A stretch of DNA of 64,000 bases from Pseudomonadota bacterium (GTDB lineage Bacteria > Pseudomonadota > Gammaproteobacteria > Burkholderiales > SG8-39). The notes beneath the pieces were generated by a model. The model ran no database searches, was not told where the DNA came from, and worked only from the letters and a program-made list of their open reading frames with translations. The stretch spans positions 1 through 64,000 of the forward strand of contig CANGMI010000003.1 of the NCBI GenBank assembly GCA_947455195.1, in the 5' to 3' direction. A program made the position numbers and the translations under genes. This document shows positions 26,689 to 39,558 of this stretch, one piece after another (positions within the stretch are counted from its first letter, which is position 1; each line of letters begins with the position of its first letter).

Positions 26689-27119
26689 AATTTGAAACCC
26701 GAACCGATCAGCCCGACCTTGAGCGGCGGAGAAGCGCAGCGCATCAAGCTGGTGACAGAACTCAGCAAGGTGCGAGACGATCTTTCGCGTCAAGGCCTGC
26801 CCCCTGCGGCTGCCGCTTCAGCAGGCGCTGCGCGGCGTGTTCGCACACCTCACACCGGTATGTGTTGGACGAGCCCACGGTCGGGTTTCATATGGCCGAT
26901 GTCGAAAAGCTCATTCGTGTGTTGCATCGGTTGGTGGATGGTGGCCACAGTGTGGTGGTGATCGAGCACGATCTGGATGTGATTGCCGACGCCGACTGGA
27001 TCATCGATCTGGGCCCGGAGGGTGGCACCGAGGGGGGCCAAGTGGTTGCCGCGGCCACGCCTGAGCAGGTGGAATGGCCCGTAAATGCGGGGTTTAGGGC
27101 AAAGAAAAAGCCCAACTGA
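26689..27119 (+). pseudogene. uvrA: uvrA 3'-terminal remnant, frame-disrupted
   Basis: Frame 1 '[33 protein letters not shown]' then frame 2 '[64 protein letters not shown]': UvrA C-terminus split over two frames with no N-terminal part. Confidence 0.88.
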
Positions 27120-27135
27120 GAACAGTTGGGCTTTT
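27106..27135 (-). terminator. Rho-independent terminator of tRNA-Ala
   Basis: aaaagcccaact-gagaac-agttgggctttt, perfect stem; T-rich exit on the minus strand. Confidence 0.85.
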
Positions 27136-27139
27136 AGAT

Positions 27140-27215
<76 letters not shown>

Positions 27216-27407
27216 AAGCGGTCTCGCCTGCAACACTGCTCCGGACTCGCCGAAACTTGACGCAAGACACGCCTTGATTCTAACGGTATGCAGCGAATCT
27301 CACAATGCCTTGCCGAACAGGGCCTGGCACCCAGCCGGCATGAGGACGCCCTGATCCGTGCAAGTGCCGGCTCCCGGACCGTCTGCATCCCCGGGCACGG
27401 CGTGAGA

Positions 27408-28751
27408 TCAGCCCTCCCGACCCTCCGCCGTTTCACCGGCCACCCCACGCCCGCCTGCGTCCGGTTCGTCCGACCCGGGCTCGTCCAATCCGGGTTCATC
27501 GGCCTCTGCACCTGCTTCCGGGGCCTTGACGGCCCCGGGCTTGCGTCCCTTCCAGGCCAGCGTGTGGCGCTCGGCACGCGAGCCGATGGCATGATCGTGG
27601 GCGGCACGCCGGAGCCTGTCGTTCACCGCGGTCCAGAGCGGGCCGGCAGGCGGGGTTTCCACCAGGATGAGATCGGCACCGAGCGCATCGAGGTCGCGCA
27701 GGGCCGCGTAGAGCCCGCGGGCATACAGCGTCGAACTCGCAGGCAGGATGCGGGTCACTGCGACCGGCACACGCGGCACCGACACTTCGAGCGCCAGTAC
27801 CGCGATGCGCTGCCCGCGCTGGCGCGAGAGCACATCGGTGAAGTCGCGCCGCGGCATGAGCCGCAGGGCGGCGCGCGGAGCGTAGTGCGATTCGAGGGTA
27901 CCGGGTGCCGCCGGTGCTGCGCCGGGCGCCACGCCCGCCTCGAACGTGATGCCAGCGGCCTCCAGCGCCTGGGCGATGGCCTCCGCACTGATCCGCCCCG
28001 GGCGAAGGACGACTGGCGCACCGCGTGTCAGATCGACGATGGTCGACTCGAGCCCGACATCGGTTGCCCCACCATCGAGCACCGCATCAATGACCGGGCG
28101 GGCATCGATCACCGGGCGCTCGTCGGGCACTGCGAGGGCGGTCGCCGTTTCGGTCTCGGGCGCTGGCGGAGTCCAGACGGGTACGACTCCGACCCGGAAC
28201 TCCTCGAGCACATGCGCCGCCGTCGTGGGGCTGATACGACCAAAACGATTGGCCGACGGCGCTGCCACACCACCACCAAACGCCGCGAGCAAGGCACGTG
28301 CTATCGGGTGCGAGGGCACGCGCAACCCGATCGTATCGAGGCCACCGGCCGCAGCATCACCCATGCCCTCGGCGCGCTTCAGGATCATGGTGAGCGGGCC
28401 CGGCCAGAAGGCCGCAGCCAGACACTGCGCTGCGGCGGGCACCTCGCGGGCCCAAGGGGTCATCTGCTCGGCCGACTCGATATGGACGATGAGCGGATGC
28501 CCGCTCGGACGCCCCTTCACCGCAAAGATGCGCTCGACCGCGAGGGTATTCGCGGCATCGGCGCCGAGTCCGTAGACCGTTTCGGTAGGGAAAGCCACCA
28601 CTCCCCCTGCACGCAGCACCTCAGCCGCCGCGCGCACCTCGTCGGGCGTGCTGCGCTGCGGGTTCGATGCCGAGCCTGGCAGGACGCCTGATGCCGCCGC
28701 CGTCGCGATCGGCACCTTCATCCCGTTCGTGCCCGTGCTGCCCGTCGTCAT
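27408..28751 (-). CDS. L-threonylcarbamoyladenylate synthase (Sua5/YwlC/TsaC type)
   Basis: 'GGVVAFPTETVYGLGADAANTLAVERIFAVKGRPSGHPLIVHI', 'FWPGPLTMILKR', 'APSANRFGRISPTTAAHV', Sua5 C-terminal domain 'APGTLESHYAPRAALRLM'. Confidence 0.93.
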   Translation of the reverse strand: MTTGSTGTNGMKVPIATAAASGVLPGSASNPQRSTPDEVRAAAEVLRAGGVVAFPTETVYGLGADAANTLAVERIFAVKGRPSGHPLIVHIESAEQMTPWAREVPAAAQCLAAAFWPGPLTMILKRAEGMGDAAAGGLDTIGLRVPSHPIARALLAAFGGGVAAPSANRFGRISPTTAAHVLEEFRVGVVPVWTPPAPETETATALAVPDERPVIDARPVIDAVLDGGATDVGLESTIVDLTRGAPVVLRPGRISAEAIAQALEAAGITFEAGVAPGAAPAAPGTLESHYAPRAALRLMPRRDFTDVLSRQRGQRIAVLALEVSVPRVPVAVTRILPASSTLYARGLYAALRDLDALGADLILVETPPAGPLWTAVNDRLRRAAHDHAIGSRAERHTLAWKGRKPGAVKAPEAGAEADEPGLDEPGSDEPDAGGRGVAGETAEGREG

Positions 28752-29878
28752 GCGCCGATACCCAGTTCGCGTCGAATCTGCTCGGCGCTGGCGAGCGCCT
28801 CATCGAGCGTGCCACCCAGGCAGGTCACATGCCCCATCTTGCGCCCCTGCCGGGCATCGGTCTTGCCGTAGAGATGGAGCTTGGCGCGCGGGTGCTCGAG
28901 CAGCCGACGCCAGTCGGGCTCGGACACCCCCCACACATCGCCCAGCAGGTTGACCATGACCGCAGGGGTGAGCAAATCGGTCGCGCCCAGCGGCAGATTC
29001 GCAAGGATGCGTGCCTGCTGCTCGAATTGCGAGGTGACACAGGCATCGATCGAATAGTGACCACTGTTGTGCGGGCGCGGTGCGATCTCGTTCACCAGCA
29101 GGACATCGCCGGCCGTGATGAAGAATTCAACGCAGAGCACACCCACATAATCGAGCGCCTCGGCAATCTGCAATGCTGCAGTGCGTGCTTGCCCGGCGAC
29201 CGACTCGCTCACGCGCGCGGGCACGATGCTCAGGTCGAGAATGCCGTGCGCGTGCTGGTTTTCGCTGATCGGAAAGGTGGTCACGGCGTGGCTGCTCGCG
29301 CGGGCAACCACCACCGAGATCTCGCGCTCGAGGGGCAGATGCTGCTCGAGCACGCAGGCCACGGCACCCAGATCGGCAAAGGCATCGACCGCCGCTGCGC
29401 GCGTTGCCACGCGCGCCTGACCCTTGCCGTCGTAACCCAGTCGGGCCACCTTGAGAATGCCCGGAAAGAGCGTGTCGGCGGCCCGCTCGAGGTCTGCGGC
29501 CGAACGAATCTCGGCATACGGTGCGGTGGCAATGCCTGCCTGGCGCACGAAGGCTTTCTCGGCCATGCGGTCCTGGGCCACCGACACCGCCGCAGCCGCA
29601 GGGGTCACGCGGCAGCGTGCAGCCAGATACTCGAGGGAATCGGCCGGTACGTTCTCGAATTCGGTCGTGACCCCCTCGCACAGCGCAGCGAGTGCCTCGA
29701 GCGCAGCCCGATCGCCGTAGTCGGCCTGGATGTGCCGATCGGCGACGGTACCTGCCGGAGAATGGTCGCTGGGGTCCAGCACGCACACCCGGTAGCCCAG
29801 CGACTGCGCCGCCATGGTGAACATGCGTCCGAGTTGGCCGCCGCCGAGCAGCCCGAGCCATGCGCCCGGCTTGATCAT
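28748..29878 (-). CDS. purK: N5-carboxyaminoimidazole ribonucleotide synthase
   Basis: '[35 protein letters not shown]', '[16 protein letters not shown]', '[26 protein letters not shown]'. Confidence 0.95.
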   Translation of the reverse strand: MIKPGAWLGLLGGGQLGRMFTMAAQSLGYRVCVLDPSDHSPAGTVADRHIQADYGDRAALEALAALCEGVTTEFENVPADSLEYLAARCRVTPAAAAVSVAQDRMAEKAFVRQAGIATAPYAEIRSAADLERAADTLFPGILKVARLGYDGKGQARVATRAAAVDAFADLGAVACVLEQHLPLEREISVVVARASSHAVTTFPISENQHAHGILDLSIVPARVSESVAGQARTAALQIAEALDYVGVLCVEFFITAGDVLLVNEIAPRPHNSGHYSIDACVTSQFEQQARILANLPLGATDLLTPAVMVNLLGDVWGVSEPDWRRLLEHPRAKLHLYGKTDARQGRKMGHVTCLGGTLDEALASAEQIRRELGIGA

Positions 29879-30396
29879 GCGAGTGTCATGGCCCTGGCGC
29901 GTTCGGTTTGCGCGACGCGCCAGGCGGCGAGCCGCGCCACCAGCGCCGCATCGCCCGGGCAGAGCATGGCAGCCGCGAAGAGTGCCGCGTTCACCGCGCC
30001 CGATTCGCCAATGGCAAAGGTCGCCACGGGAATGCCGGCCGGCATCTGCACGATCGAGTAGAGGGAATCGAGTCCGGCCAGATGTCGCGACGGAATCGGC
30101 ACACCCAGAACCGGCACCTGCGTCTTGGCAGCGAGCATGCCGGGCAGATGGGCCGCGCCCCCTGCACCGGCAATGATCGCGCGCAACCCGCGCGCCGCCG
30201 CCGCTTCGGCATAGCGAAACATGTCATCGGGCATGCGATGCGCCGACACCACCTGAGCCTCGGCGGCGATACCCAGGTCTTCGAGCGTGACGACCGCACG
30301 CCGCATGATGTCCCAATCGCTCGAAGATCCCATCACCACCCCGATCTGCACCGGACCGGGCAATCCGGTGACCCACCCTGCCGACGATTCGCTCAT
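29875..30396 (-). CDS. purE: 5-(carboxyamino)imidazole ribonucleotide mutase
   Basis: '[12 protein letters not shown]'-like '[26 protein letters not shown]', '[11 protein letters not shown]', '[28 protein letters not shown]'. Confidence 0.96.
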   Translation of the reverse strand: MSESSAGWVTGLPGPVQIGVVMGSSSDWDIMRRAVVTLEDLGIAAEAQVVSAHRMPDDMFRYAEAAAARGLRAIIAGAGGAAHLPGMLAAKTQVPVLGVPIPSRHLAGLDSLYSIVQMPAGIPVATFAIGESGAVNAALFAAAMLCPGDAALVARLAAWRVAQTERARAMTLA

Positions 30397-30432
30397 CGCA
30401 TCACTTCCTGCTCGACTGAAGAAAACCGACCA

Positions 30433-31320
30433 TCACGACGCGCGGCCGGTGAGGCGCTCGAGGGCTTCGCGGTACTTCGCGGCCGTGCGCGCAACCACGT
30501 CAGCCGGCAGGGGCGGCGGCGGCGGCCGCTTGTTCCAGCCCAGCGACTCGAGGTAGTCACGCACGTACTGCTTGTCGAACGAAGGCGGACTGATGCCGGT
30601 CGCCCACGAGTCGGCCGGCCAGAAGCGCGACGAATCGGCCGTGAGCACCTCGTCGATCAGCACGAGCCGATCGTCATCATCGAGGCCGAACTCGAACTTG
30701 GTGTCGGCGATGATGATGCCGCGCGAGGCCGCATACGCTGAAGCCTCCGCGTAGAGGCGCAGGGTGACCTCACGCACCTCGGCGGCGCGTTCGGCGCCGA
30801 CCAGGCCCGCCGCCGTATCGAAGTCGATGTTCTCGTCATGGTCGCCCACCGCGGCCTTGGTCGCCGGGGTGAAGATCGGCGAGGGCAATTGCGCCGCCTG
30901 CTCGAGCCCGGCCGGGAGCGCGATGCCGCAGACGCGGCCGGTTGCCTGATAGTCCTTCCAGCCCGACCCGATCAGGTATCCGCGGGCCACGGCCTCGATC
31001 GGCAGTGGCTTCAGCCGCCGGGCGACGATGGCTCGACCGCGCACCTGCTCGCGTTCACCCGGCGCCACCACCGACTCGGGGTCGATGCCGGTGAGATGGT
31101 TGGGTACGACGTGCGCCAGTCGCTCGAACCAGAACGCCGACATGGCGTTGAGCACGGCGCCCTTGCCCGGAATCGGATCGGTCATCACGACATCGAAGGC
31201 CGACAGCCGATCGGTGGTAACGAGGAGGAGCTTGTCAGCACCCACTGCATAGATGTCGCGCACCTTGCCGCGAGCCACCAGCGGCAGGCTCGCGATATCG
31301 GTCTCGAAAAGTGGCTTCAC
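30433..31320 (-). CDS. purC: Phosphoribosylaminoimidazole-succinocarboxamide synthase
   Basis: '[44 protein letters not shown]', '[35 protein letters not shown]'. Confidence 0.96.
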   Translation of the reverse strand: MKPLFETDIASLPLVARGKVRDIYAVGADKLLLVTTDRLSAFDVVMTDPIPGKGAVLNAMSAFWFERLAHVVPNHLTGIDPESVVAPGEREQVRGRAIVARRLKPLPIEAVARGYLIGSGWKDYQATGRVCGIALPAGLEQAAQLPSPIFTPATKAAVGDHDENIDFDTAAGLVGAERAAEVREVTLRLYAEASAYAASRGIIIADTKFEFGLDDDDRLVLIDEVLTADSSRFWPADSWATGISPPSFDKQYVRDYLESLGWNKRPPPPPLPADVVARTAAKYREALERLTGRAS

Positions 31321-31391
31321 GGCGGGGCCTTCTGTATGGAACGGGCGTCAGGGCGTTGCGAGCCAGCAACGGGGCCGGCTCGCGCGCGGGA

Positions 31392-32402
31392 CTAGCGACT
31401 CTCGAGCGCAGCGCTGTACTGCCCCATCGCCGCAAGGCTGTTCATGCGCGCACGATGCAGCAATGCCGCCTGGGCCGCCGGCACATTGGCCGCCTTGCCC
31501 GCCCAGGCCTTGATGGCCGGCTGCTGCAGGGCACGACCGTACGAGAAGGTGAGCGCCCAGGGCAGACCGCCCAGCTTGTTCATGCGATCGAGATGATCGG
31601 TGGCGAGTTCATCGCTCTGCCCGCCCGAGAGGAAGGCAATGCCAGGCACCGCCGCTGGCACCGTGCGCTTCAGAAGGCGGAGCGTGCGCTCGGCCACTTC
31701 CTGGGGGCCCGCCTGCTGGGCACACTGGCTGCCCGAAATCACCATCGAGGGCTTCAACACCATTTCCTCGAGCACGACACGCTGATTGGCCAACGCAGAG
31801 AAGGTCTCGTGCAGGGCCCACTCGGTGACCCGCTCGCAGGTGTCGATCGAATGCTCGCCGTCCATGATCACTTCGGGCTCGACGATCGGCACCAGACCGG
31901 TCGACTGGCAGATCGCGGCGTAACGCGCGAGTGCATGGGCGTTGGCAACGATGCAACCGTTGCTCGGCATGCCCTTGCCGATATTGATGACGGCACGCCA
32001 CTTCGCAAAGCGGGCACCGAGCGCCACGTATTCGGTGCAGCGCTTCGCGAGGCCATCGAGCCCCTCGGTGATCTGCTCGCCGGGAAAGAGCGGCAGGTCC
32101 TTCGCACCGGCATCGACCTTGATCCCGGGGATGATGTCGTTGCGCGTCAACAGGTCGGCGAAACGGGTGCCATCGGCCGACGACTGACGCAGCGTCTCGT
32201 CATAGAGGATGACACCACTGATGGTCTGACCGAGGCCGGGCGCCGTGAAGAGCATGTCGCGATAGGCACGACGATTCTCCTCGACGTTGTCGACCGCAAT
32301 GCGCTCGAAGCGCTTGCCGATGGTGCCAGTGGACTCGTCGGCGGCCAGAATGCCGCGACCCTTGGCCACCATGGCCTGTGCAATCCGGGCGAGTTCAGTC
32401 AT
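31392..32402 (-). CDS. Class I fructose-bisphosphate aldolase
   Basis: 'GRGILAADESTGTIGKRFERI', 'GVILYDETLRQSSADGTRF', 'VEPEVIMDGEHSIDTCERVTE', 'VLKPSMVISG', 'GIAFLSGGQSDELAT'. Confidence 0.95.
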   Translation of the reverse strand: MTELARIAQAMVAKGRGILAADESTGTIGKRFERIAVDNVEENRRAYRDMLFTAPGLGQTISGVILYDETLRQSSADGTRFADLLTRNDIIPGIKVDAGAKDLPLFPGEQITEGLDGLAKRCTEYVALGARFAKWRAVINIGKGMPSNGCIVANAHALARYAAICQSTGLVPIVEPEVIMDGEHSIDTCERVTEWALHETFSALANQRVVLEEMVLKPSMVISGSQCAQQAGPQEVAERTLRLLKRTVPAAVPGIAFLSGGQSDELATDHLDRMNKLGGLPWALTFSYGRALQQPAIKAWAGKAANVPAAQAALLHRARMNSLAAMGQYSAALESR

Positions 32403-32559
32403 CAGAGGGATCCTCGATCAAAACCGCAATTCTATCGTCCCGACTGCCGGCAGGCACGGCCCGATTGACACAGAGCCCCGGAATCGGTCCGCCATTGCCC
32501 CGCAATGACCCCGCAATCGCCCCGGAAAGGGCCATTCCGGAACCGCGTCCGGGCCGGGT

Positions 32560-33999
<1,440 letters not shown>

Positions 34000-34062
34000 G
34001 CGATGCCCCTGTCAGTGAAAGCGCACCCGCCGGTGGCGGGCCAGCGCACGGACGGGCGCGCC

Positions 34063-35253
34063 CTAGGCAGCGGCGGCCCTCGCCATCAGCACAGCCAGCG
34101 CCGGCAGTTCCTTGCCCTCGAGAAACTCGAGAAACGCCCCGCCACCGGTCGATATGTAGGAGATTCGCTCCGAGATGCCGAACCGGGAGATCGCGGCCAC
34201 CGTGTCACCGCCGCCGGCGATCGAGAACGCGCTGGAATCGGCAATCGCTTCGGCGAGCGTACGCGTCCCCGCCGCAAAGGCATCAAACTCGAAGACACCG
34301 ACCGGGCCGTTCCAGACCACGGTGCCGGCCGCCTTGACGATCGAAGCCAGATGCGCGGCCGACTCGGGGCCGATATCGAGAATGAGGTCGTCCTCGGCGA
34401 CAGCATCAACCGACTTCAACTCGGGCGTAGCCGTGGCGGAAAACGACTTCGCGCAAACCACGTCGGTGGGCAGCGGTACCACCCCGCCGCGAGCGGCAAG
34501 ACCCGCCATGATCGCGCGTGCCTCATCCACGAGAGCCGGTTCGGCAAGCGACTTTCCGATCGGCTTGCCCTGTGCGAGCAGGAACGTGTTGGCGATGCCG
34601 CCGCCAACGATGAGCTGATCAACCTTGCCAGCGAGCGCCGCAAGGATCGTGAGCTTGGTCGACACCTTCGACCCGGCCACGATCGCCACCAGCGGGCGAC
34701 GCGGGGCGAGGAGCGATTTCGACAGGGCATCGATCTCGGCCGCCATCAGCGGGCCCGCGCAGGCAACCGCGGCGAAGCGCGCCATCCCGTGGGTGGTGGC
34801 CTCTGCCCGGTGCGCAGTGCCGAAGGCATCGTTCACGTAGACATCGCACATCGCTGCCATGCGCCGCGCAAGCGACTCGTCATCCGCCTTCTCGCCGACA
34901 TTGCAGCGGCAATTCTCGAGCATCACCACACCGCGCGCCCCGGCCGGCACGCCCGTCGTTGCCCAGTCGGCGAGCACGGGGACGGCCGACCCGAGCAGTT
35001 CCGACAGACGGGCAGCCACCGGCGCCAGCGAGTCTTCGGGGCGCACCACGCCCTCGGTGGGCCGCCCCAGGTGCGAGGTGACCATCACGAGCGCGGCACC
35101 GCCCGCGAGCGCCTGCCGGATGGCAGGCACCGATGCGCGAATGCGGGTGTCGTCGGTGATGGTCCCGGCATCATCCTGCGGTACGTTGAGGTCCGATCGG
35201 ATGAAGACCCGCTTGTCAGCCAGATTCACATCGGCGAGGGTGAGTGCACGCAT
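34063..35253 (-). CDS. pgk: Phosphoglycerate kinase
   Basis: '[14 protein letters not shown]', '[11 protein letters not shown]', '[11 protein letters not shown]', '[10 protein letters not shown]', '[19 protein letters not shown]'. Confidence 0.97.
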   Translation of the reverse strand: MRALTLADVNLADKRVFIRSDLNVPQDDAGTITDDTRIRASVPAIRQALAGGAALVMVTSHLGRPTEGVVRPEDSLAPVAARLSELLGSAVPVLADWATTGVPAGARGVVMLENCRCNVGEKADDESLARRMAAMCDVYVNDAFGTAHRAEATTHGMARFAAVACAGPLMAAEIDALSKSLLAPRRPLVAIVAGSKVSTKLTILAALAGKVDQLIVGGGIANTFLLAQGKPIGKSLAEPALVDEARAIMAGLAARGGVVPLPTDVVCAKSFSATATPELKSVDAVAEDDLILDIGPESAAHLASIVKAAGTVVWNGPVGVFEFDAFAAGTRTLAEAIADSSAFSIAGGGDTVAAISRFGISERISYISTGGGAFLEFLEGKELPALAVLMARAAAA

Positions 35254-35268
35254 CGCAATGAACCCCTG

Positions 35269-36282
35269 TCAGCGGGCGTTCATCAGCGCGACGGTGGTGT
35301 CGAGCATGCGGTTGCTGAAGCCCCACTCGTTGTCGTACCAGGAGCAGACCTTGACGAGGTTGCCCTCGGCCACCTTGGTGAGGGTCGAGTCGAAGATCGA
35401 CGAGGCCGGATTGTGGTTGAAGTCGATCGAAACGAGGGGCTCGGTGTTGTAGACCAGTACGCCCTTCAGTGCCCCCTCGGCAGCCGCCTTCACGGCCTGA
35501 TTGACTTCGTCAACCGTGGTGGCACGGCGCGCGGTGAAGGTGAGATCGACGATCGAGACATTGATGGTGGGCACGCGGATCGCGAACCCGTCGAGCTTGC
35601 CGTTCAGTTCGGGCAACACCAGACCCACGGCAGCAGCCGCGCCCGTCTTGGTCGGGATCATCGACTGCGTGGCCGAGCGGGCGCGGCGCAGGTCTTCATG
35701 ATAGACGTCGGTGAGCACCTGATCATTGGTGTAGGCGTGCACCGTGGTCATCAGGCCGCATTCGATGCCGATGCTGTCATGCAACGCTTTCGCCATGGGC
35801 GCCAGGCAATTGGTGGTGCACGAGGCATTCGAGATCACCGTATCGGTGGCCTTGAGCACGCCATGATTCACGCCATAGACCACGGTGGCATCGACATCCT
35901 TCGATCCGGGGGCCGAGATGATCACCTTCTTCGCGCCGCCCTTCAGGTGCGCACTCGCCTTTTCCTTCGAGGTGAAGAAGCCGGTGCACTCGAGCACCAC
36001 GTCGACACCCAGCTCGCCCCAGGGCAGTTCCGCCGGATTCCGGTTCGCAAGCACCCGGATGCGATCGCCGTTCACGACCATGCTGTCGCCATCGACCGTC
36101 ACCGTGCCGGGGAACCGACCATGCACCGAATCATGCAGGGTGAGGTGCGCATTGGTCTGCGCGTTGCCCAGGTCATTGATCGCCACGATCTTCATGTCGT
36201 GCCGGTTGCCGCTCTCGTAGAAGGCACGCAGGATGTTGCGGCCGATGCGGCCATAGCCGTTGATGGCGACGTTGATGGTCAT
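35269..36282 (-). CDS. gap: Glyceraldehyde-3-phosphate dehydrogenase, type I
   Basis: '[21 protein letters not shown]', '[17 protein letters not shown]', 'TVHAYTNDQ', '[14 protein letters not shown]'; start set at 36282. Confidence 0.97.
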   Translation of the reverse strand: MTINVAINGYGRIGRNILRAFYESGNRHDMKIVAINDLGNAQTNAHLTLHDSVHGRFPGTVTVDGDSMVVNGDRIRVLANRNPAELPWGELGVDVVLECTGFFTSKEKASAHLKGGAKKVIISAPGSKDVDATVVYGVNHGVLKATDTVISNASCTTNCLAPMAKALHDSIGIECGLMTTVHAYTNDQVLTDVYHEDLRRARSATQSMIPTKTGAAAAVGLVLPELNGKLDGFAIRVPTINVSIVDLTFTARRATTVDEVNQAVKAAAEGALKGVLVYNTEPLVSIDFNHNPASSIFDSTLTKVAEGNLVKVCSWYDNEWGFSNRMLDTTVALMNAR

Positions 36283-36405
36283 GACGGAAATCCTCCTTCG
36301 GGGGCACTGCGGCAAGGCCGCAGCACCGGTACGACGGCGACAGTGCTGAGAGGTACCGCATCGCGCCCTGTCACCCGGGCGGCGCGACGCTGGCAATGCA
36401 GGGAA

Positions 36406-38448
36406 TCAGCCGATGACCGCACGCACGGCGCGAACGGCCTCCTCGGCCGTGATGCCAAACAGCGGAAAGAGTTCCTTGGCGGGCGCCGACTCGCCAAAAC
36501 GATCGATCGAGACCACCGCGCCATCGAGACCGACGTACTTGCGCCACCCATCGCCCGACCCCGCCTCGATCGCGATCCGGGGCAGGCGGTGCGGCAGCAC
36601 GCCCGAGCGCCAGGCGGCATCCTGCCGCTCGAAGGCCTCGCAGCAGGGCATCGAGACCACGCGAACGCCAATGCCATCGGCTGCGAGGGCTTCACGCGCC
36701 TTCAGCGCCACCTCGATCTCGGAGCCGGTCGCGATGATCACGGCGCGCTCGTTGGCGCCACCGTCGGCGAGCACATAGCCGCCACGTGCCGCGTCGGCCA
36801 GTTGCGCCTCGGTGCGCTTCTGGAAGGGCAGGTTCTGGCGCGAGAGGATGAGGCAGCTGGGGCCATCGCGCCGCTCGAGCGACGATGTCCAGGCCACCGC
36901 CGTCTCGACGGTGTCGCAGGGACGCCAGACATCCATGTTCGGCATCAGACGCAGGCTTGCCACGTGCTCGACCGGCTGGTGCGTCGGGCCGTCTTCACCC
37001 AGGCCGATCGAGTCGTGGGTGAAGACGAACACGTTGCGGATGCGCATGAGCGCTGCCATGCGCAGGGCATTGCGGCAATAGTCGGAGAAGGTGAGGAAGG
37101 TTCCCGAGTAGGGAATGAAGCCCCCGTGCAGTGCAACCCCGTTGGTGATGGCCGCCATGGCGAATTCGCGCACGCCATAGTTCACGAAGTTGCCGGGTTC
37201 CGATCGGGTGACGGCACGCGATCCCGACCAGTTCGTGAAGACACTGCCGGCCAGATCGGCAGCACCACCAAGCCACTCGGGCAGGCGGGGCGCCAGCGCC
37301 TCGATGAAGGCTTGCGAGGCCTTGCGCGTGGCCATCGTCTCACCGCGGCCGTGAAGGCCGCGGATGATGGCAGCAGCATCTTCGCGCAAGGCATCGGGCA
37401 GGTGCCCGCCCATGCGCCGCTGGAACTCGGCAGCCAGTTCCGGAAAGGCCGTGCGGTAATGCTCGAACCGGGTCACCCAGTCGCGCTCGAGCGCAGCGCC
37501 CGCATGGCGCGCATCCCAGCGGGCACGGACCTCGTGCGGCACCTCGAACGGGGGATGCGGCCAGCCAATGTGCGCGCGAGTTGCCGCGATCTCGTCCTTG
37601 CCCAGCGGTTCGCCATGGGTCTTGGCAGTGCCTTCGCGCCCGGGCGAGCCCTTGCCGATCACGGTTCGGCACACGATGAGCGAAGGACGCTCGGTCTGCG
37701 CGCGGGCAAAGGCGATGGCCTGCTCGACCGCCAGCACATCGTGCCCGTCCACATCGGGAATCACATGCCAGCCATAGGCCTGGAAGCGACGCACCACATC
37801 GTCGGTCAGCCAGCCTGACACCGGGCCGTCGATCGAGATGCCGTTGTCATCGTAGAAAGCAACCAGCTTGCCCAGACCCCAGGTACCCGCGAGCGAGCAG
37901 GCCTCGTGCGAGATGCCCTCCATCATGCAGCCGTCGCCCAGAAACACGTAGGTGTTGTGGTCGATGATCTCGTGCCCGGGCCGATTGAAGGTCTGGGCGA
38001 GCAGTCGTTCGGCAAGCGCCATGCCGACTGCATTGGCAATGCCCTGCCCCAGCGGCCCGGTGGTCGTTTCGACACCCGGCGTGACGCCCACTTCGGGGTG
38101 GCCTGGGGTGCGCGAGTGCAACTGGCGAAAGCGCTTCAGTTCCTCGATCGGGAGGTCATAACCCGACAGATGCAGCAGCGCGTAGAGCAGCATCGAGCCG
38201 TGCCCGTTCGAGAGCACGAAGCGGTCGCGGTTCGCCCACTGGGGGTTCGACGGGTTGTGCCGCAGCACCCCTTGCCACAGGGCCACGGCGATCTCGGCCA
38301 TGCCCATGGGCATGCCGGGATGGCCCGAATTGGCCTGCTGGATGGCGTCCATCGCCAGCGCACGGATTGCATTGGCGCAGTTACGGTCGAGATCGCGGTC
38401 GCGGCTCGCAACAACAGCGGAAGACTGGAGATCGGCGGGGCCGGACAT
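36406..38448 (-). CDS. tkt: Transketolase
   Basis: '[19 protein letters not shown]', '[14 protein letters not shown]', '[18 protein letters not shown]', '[19 protein letters not shown]'; start set at 38448. Confidence 0.97.
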   Translation of the reverse strand: MSGPADLQSSAVVASRDRDLDRNCANAIRALAMDAIQQANSGHPGMPMGMAEIAVALWQGVLRHNPSNPQWANRDRFVLSNGHGSMLLYALLHLSGYDLPIEELKRFRQLHSRTPGHPEVGVTPGVETTTGPLGQGIANAVGMALAERLLAQTFNRPGHEIIDHNTYVFLGDGCMMEGISHEACSLAGTWGLGKLVAFYDDNGISIDGPVSGWLTDDVVRRFQAYGWHVIPDVDGHDVLAVEQAIAFARAQTERPSLIVCRTVIGKGSPGREGTAKTHGEPLGKDEIAATRAHIGWPHPPFEVPHEVRARWDARHAGAALERDWVTRFEHYRTAFPELAAEFQRRMGGHLPDALREDAAAIIRGLHGRGETMATRKASQAFIEALAPRLPEWLGGAADLAGSVFTNWSGSRAVTRSEPGNFVNYGVREFAMAAITNGVALHGGFIPYSGTFLTFSDYCRNALRMAALMRIRNVFVFTHDSIGLGEDGPTHQPVEHVASLRLMPNMDVWRPCDTVETAVAWTSSLERRDGPSCLILSRQNLPFQKRTEAQLADAARGGYVLADGGANERAVIIATGSEIEVALKAREALAADGIGVRVVSMPCCEAFERQDAAWRSGVLPHRLPRIAIEAGSGDGWRKYVGLDGAVVSIDRFGESAPAKELFPLFGITAEEAVRAVRAVIG

Positions 38449-38579
38449 TCGACGCACTCCTGGAAAGACGCTCGGCAGGGACGCAACCCGCTGGCACCGC
38501 GTGCCACCGGTCAGGCGAAGACAATCGGCTTGCAACGGGCCCACCGATCAATCTGCGGGTCGGGCCACAGGACCAGACC

Positions 38580-38603
38580 GTCTATAATTATAGACCAGTG
38601 GTC
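38580..38603. promoter_or_regulatory. Overlapping palindromes in the tkt/dehydrogenase divergent region, putative promoter-operator
   Basis: gtctataattatagac (16-bp perfect palindrome containing TATAAT) overlapping gaccagtggtc. Confidence 0.6.
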
Positions 38604-38675
38604 AGGCAGTCCCGGCGCACAAACGCAAGCGGTGGGCAGACCTTTGCCATGCGACACCTTCCGAGGAGCGAGACA

Positions 38676-39557
38676 GTGGCCAAAACAGCTTTCCTGGGTC
38701 TGGGCGTGATGGGATTCCCGATGGCGGGGCACCTGGCCGCCCGCGGACATGAGGTCACGGTCTACAACCGAACGGCCGCGAAGGCCGCACAGTGGGCCGA
38801 GCGACACGGTGGCAAGACGGCAGCCACACCGGCCGAAGCCGTTGCCGGTGCCCGCATCGTCTTTGCCTGCGTCGGCGATGACCCTGACGTGCGTGAGGTG
38901 GCGCTGGGCGCACGCGGCGCCATGGATGCCATGGAAAAGGGCGCCATCTTCGTCGATCACACCACGGCCTCGGCCGGTCTCGCCCGTGAGCTCGCCGCAG
39001 CGGCTGCGGCGCGGGGCCTCGGGTTCATCGATGCGCCGGTCTCTGGCGGTCAGGCCGGCGCCGAAAACGGCGTGCTCACCGTCATGTGCGGTGGCGACCC
39101 GGCCCACTACGCTGAGGTCGAACCCGTCATTGCAGCCTACGCCCGCATGCAGCGACTGCTCGGACCGGCGGGGTCAGGGCAACTGGCGAAGATGGTCAAC
39201 CAGATCTGCATCGCGGGACTGGTGCAAGGGCTCTCGGAAGGCATCGACTTCGGCCTGCGATCGGGTCTGGACATGAATGCGGTGCTCGAGGTCATCTCGA
39301 AGGGGGCCGCCCAATCCTGGCAGATGGAGAACCGCGGCCGCACGATGGTCGAGGGCAAGTTCGAGTTCGGTTTCGCCGTCGACTGGATGCGCAAGGACCT
39401 GCGCATCTGCCTGGAGGAAGCCGCCAGCAACGGGGCTGCACTCGATGTGACGCGAACCGTACGTGGCTTCTACGGCGAGGTATCCGCCATGGGCGGCGGT
39501 CGCTGGGACACGTCAAGCCTGGTCCAGCGCCTGCGCCCCATCAGGAAGGAGGACTGA
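38676..39557 (+). CDS. NAD(P)-dependent oxidoreductase, 3-hydroxyisobutyrate dehydrogenase / tartronate semialdehyde reductase family
   Basis: 'TAFLGLGVMGFPMAGHLAARGHEVTVYNRT', 'FIDAPVSGGQAGAENGVLTVMCGG', 'GSGQLAKMVNQ'; GTG 38676 after GAGGAG (ATG 38649 also possible). Confidence 0.92.
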   Translation: MAKTAFLGLGVMGFPMAGHLAARGHEVTVYNRTAAKAAQWAERHGGKTAATPAEAVAGARIVFACVGDDPDVREVALGARGAMDAMEKGAIFVDHTTASAGLARELAAAAAARGLGFIDAPVSGGQAGAENGVLTVMCGGDPAHYAEVEPVIAAYARMQRLLGPAGSGQLAKMVNQICIAGLVQGLSEGIDFGLRSGLDMNAVLEVISKGAAQSWQMENRGRTMVEGKFEFGFAVDWMRKDLRICLEEAASNGAALDVTRTVRGFYGEVSAMGGGRWDTSSLVQRLRPIRKED

Positions 39558-39558
39558 C

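Noticed and set aside
27288-28691. 467-aa plus-strand ORF
   Set aside because: Antisense shadow of the Sua5/TsaC gene; no family resemblance.
28667-30061. 464-aa plus-strand ORF
   Set aside because: Antisense to purK/purE.
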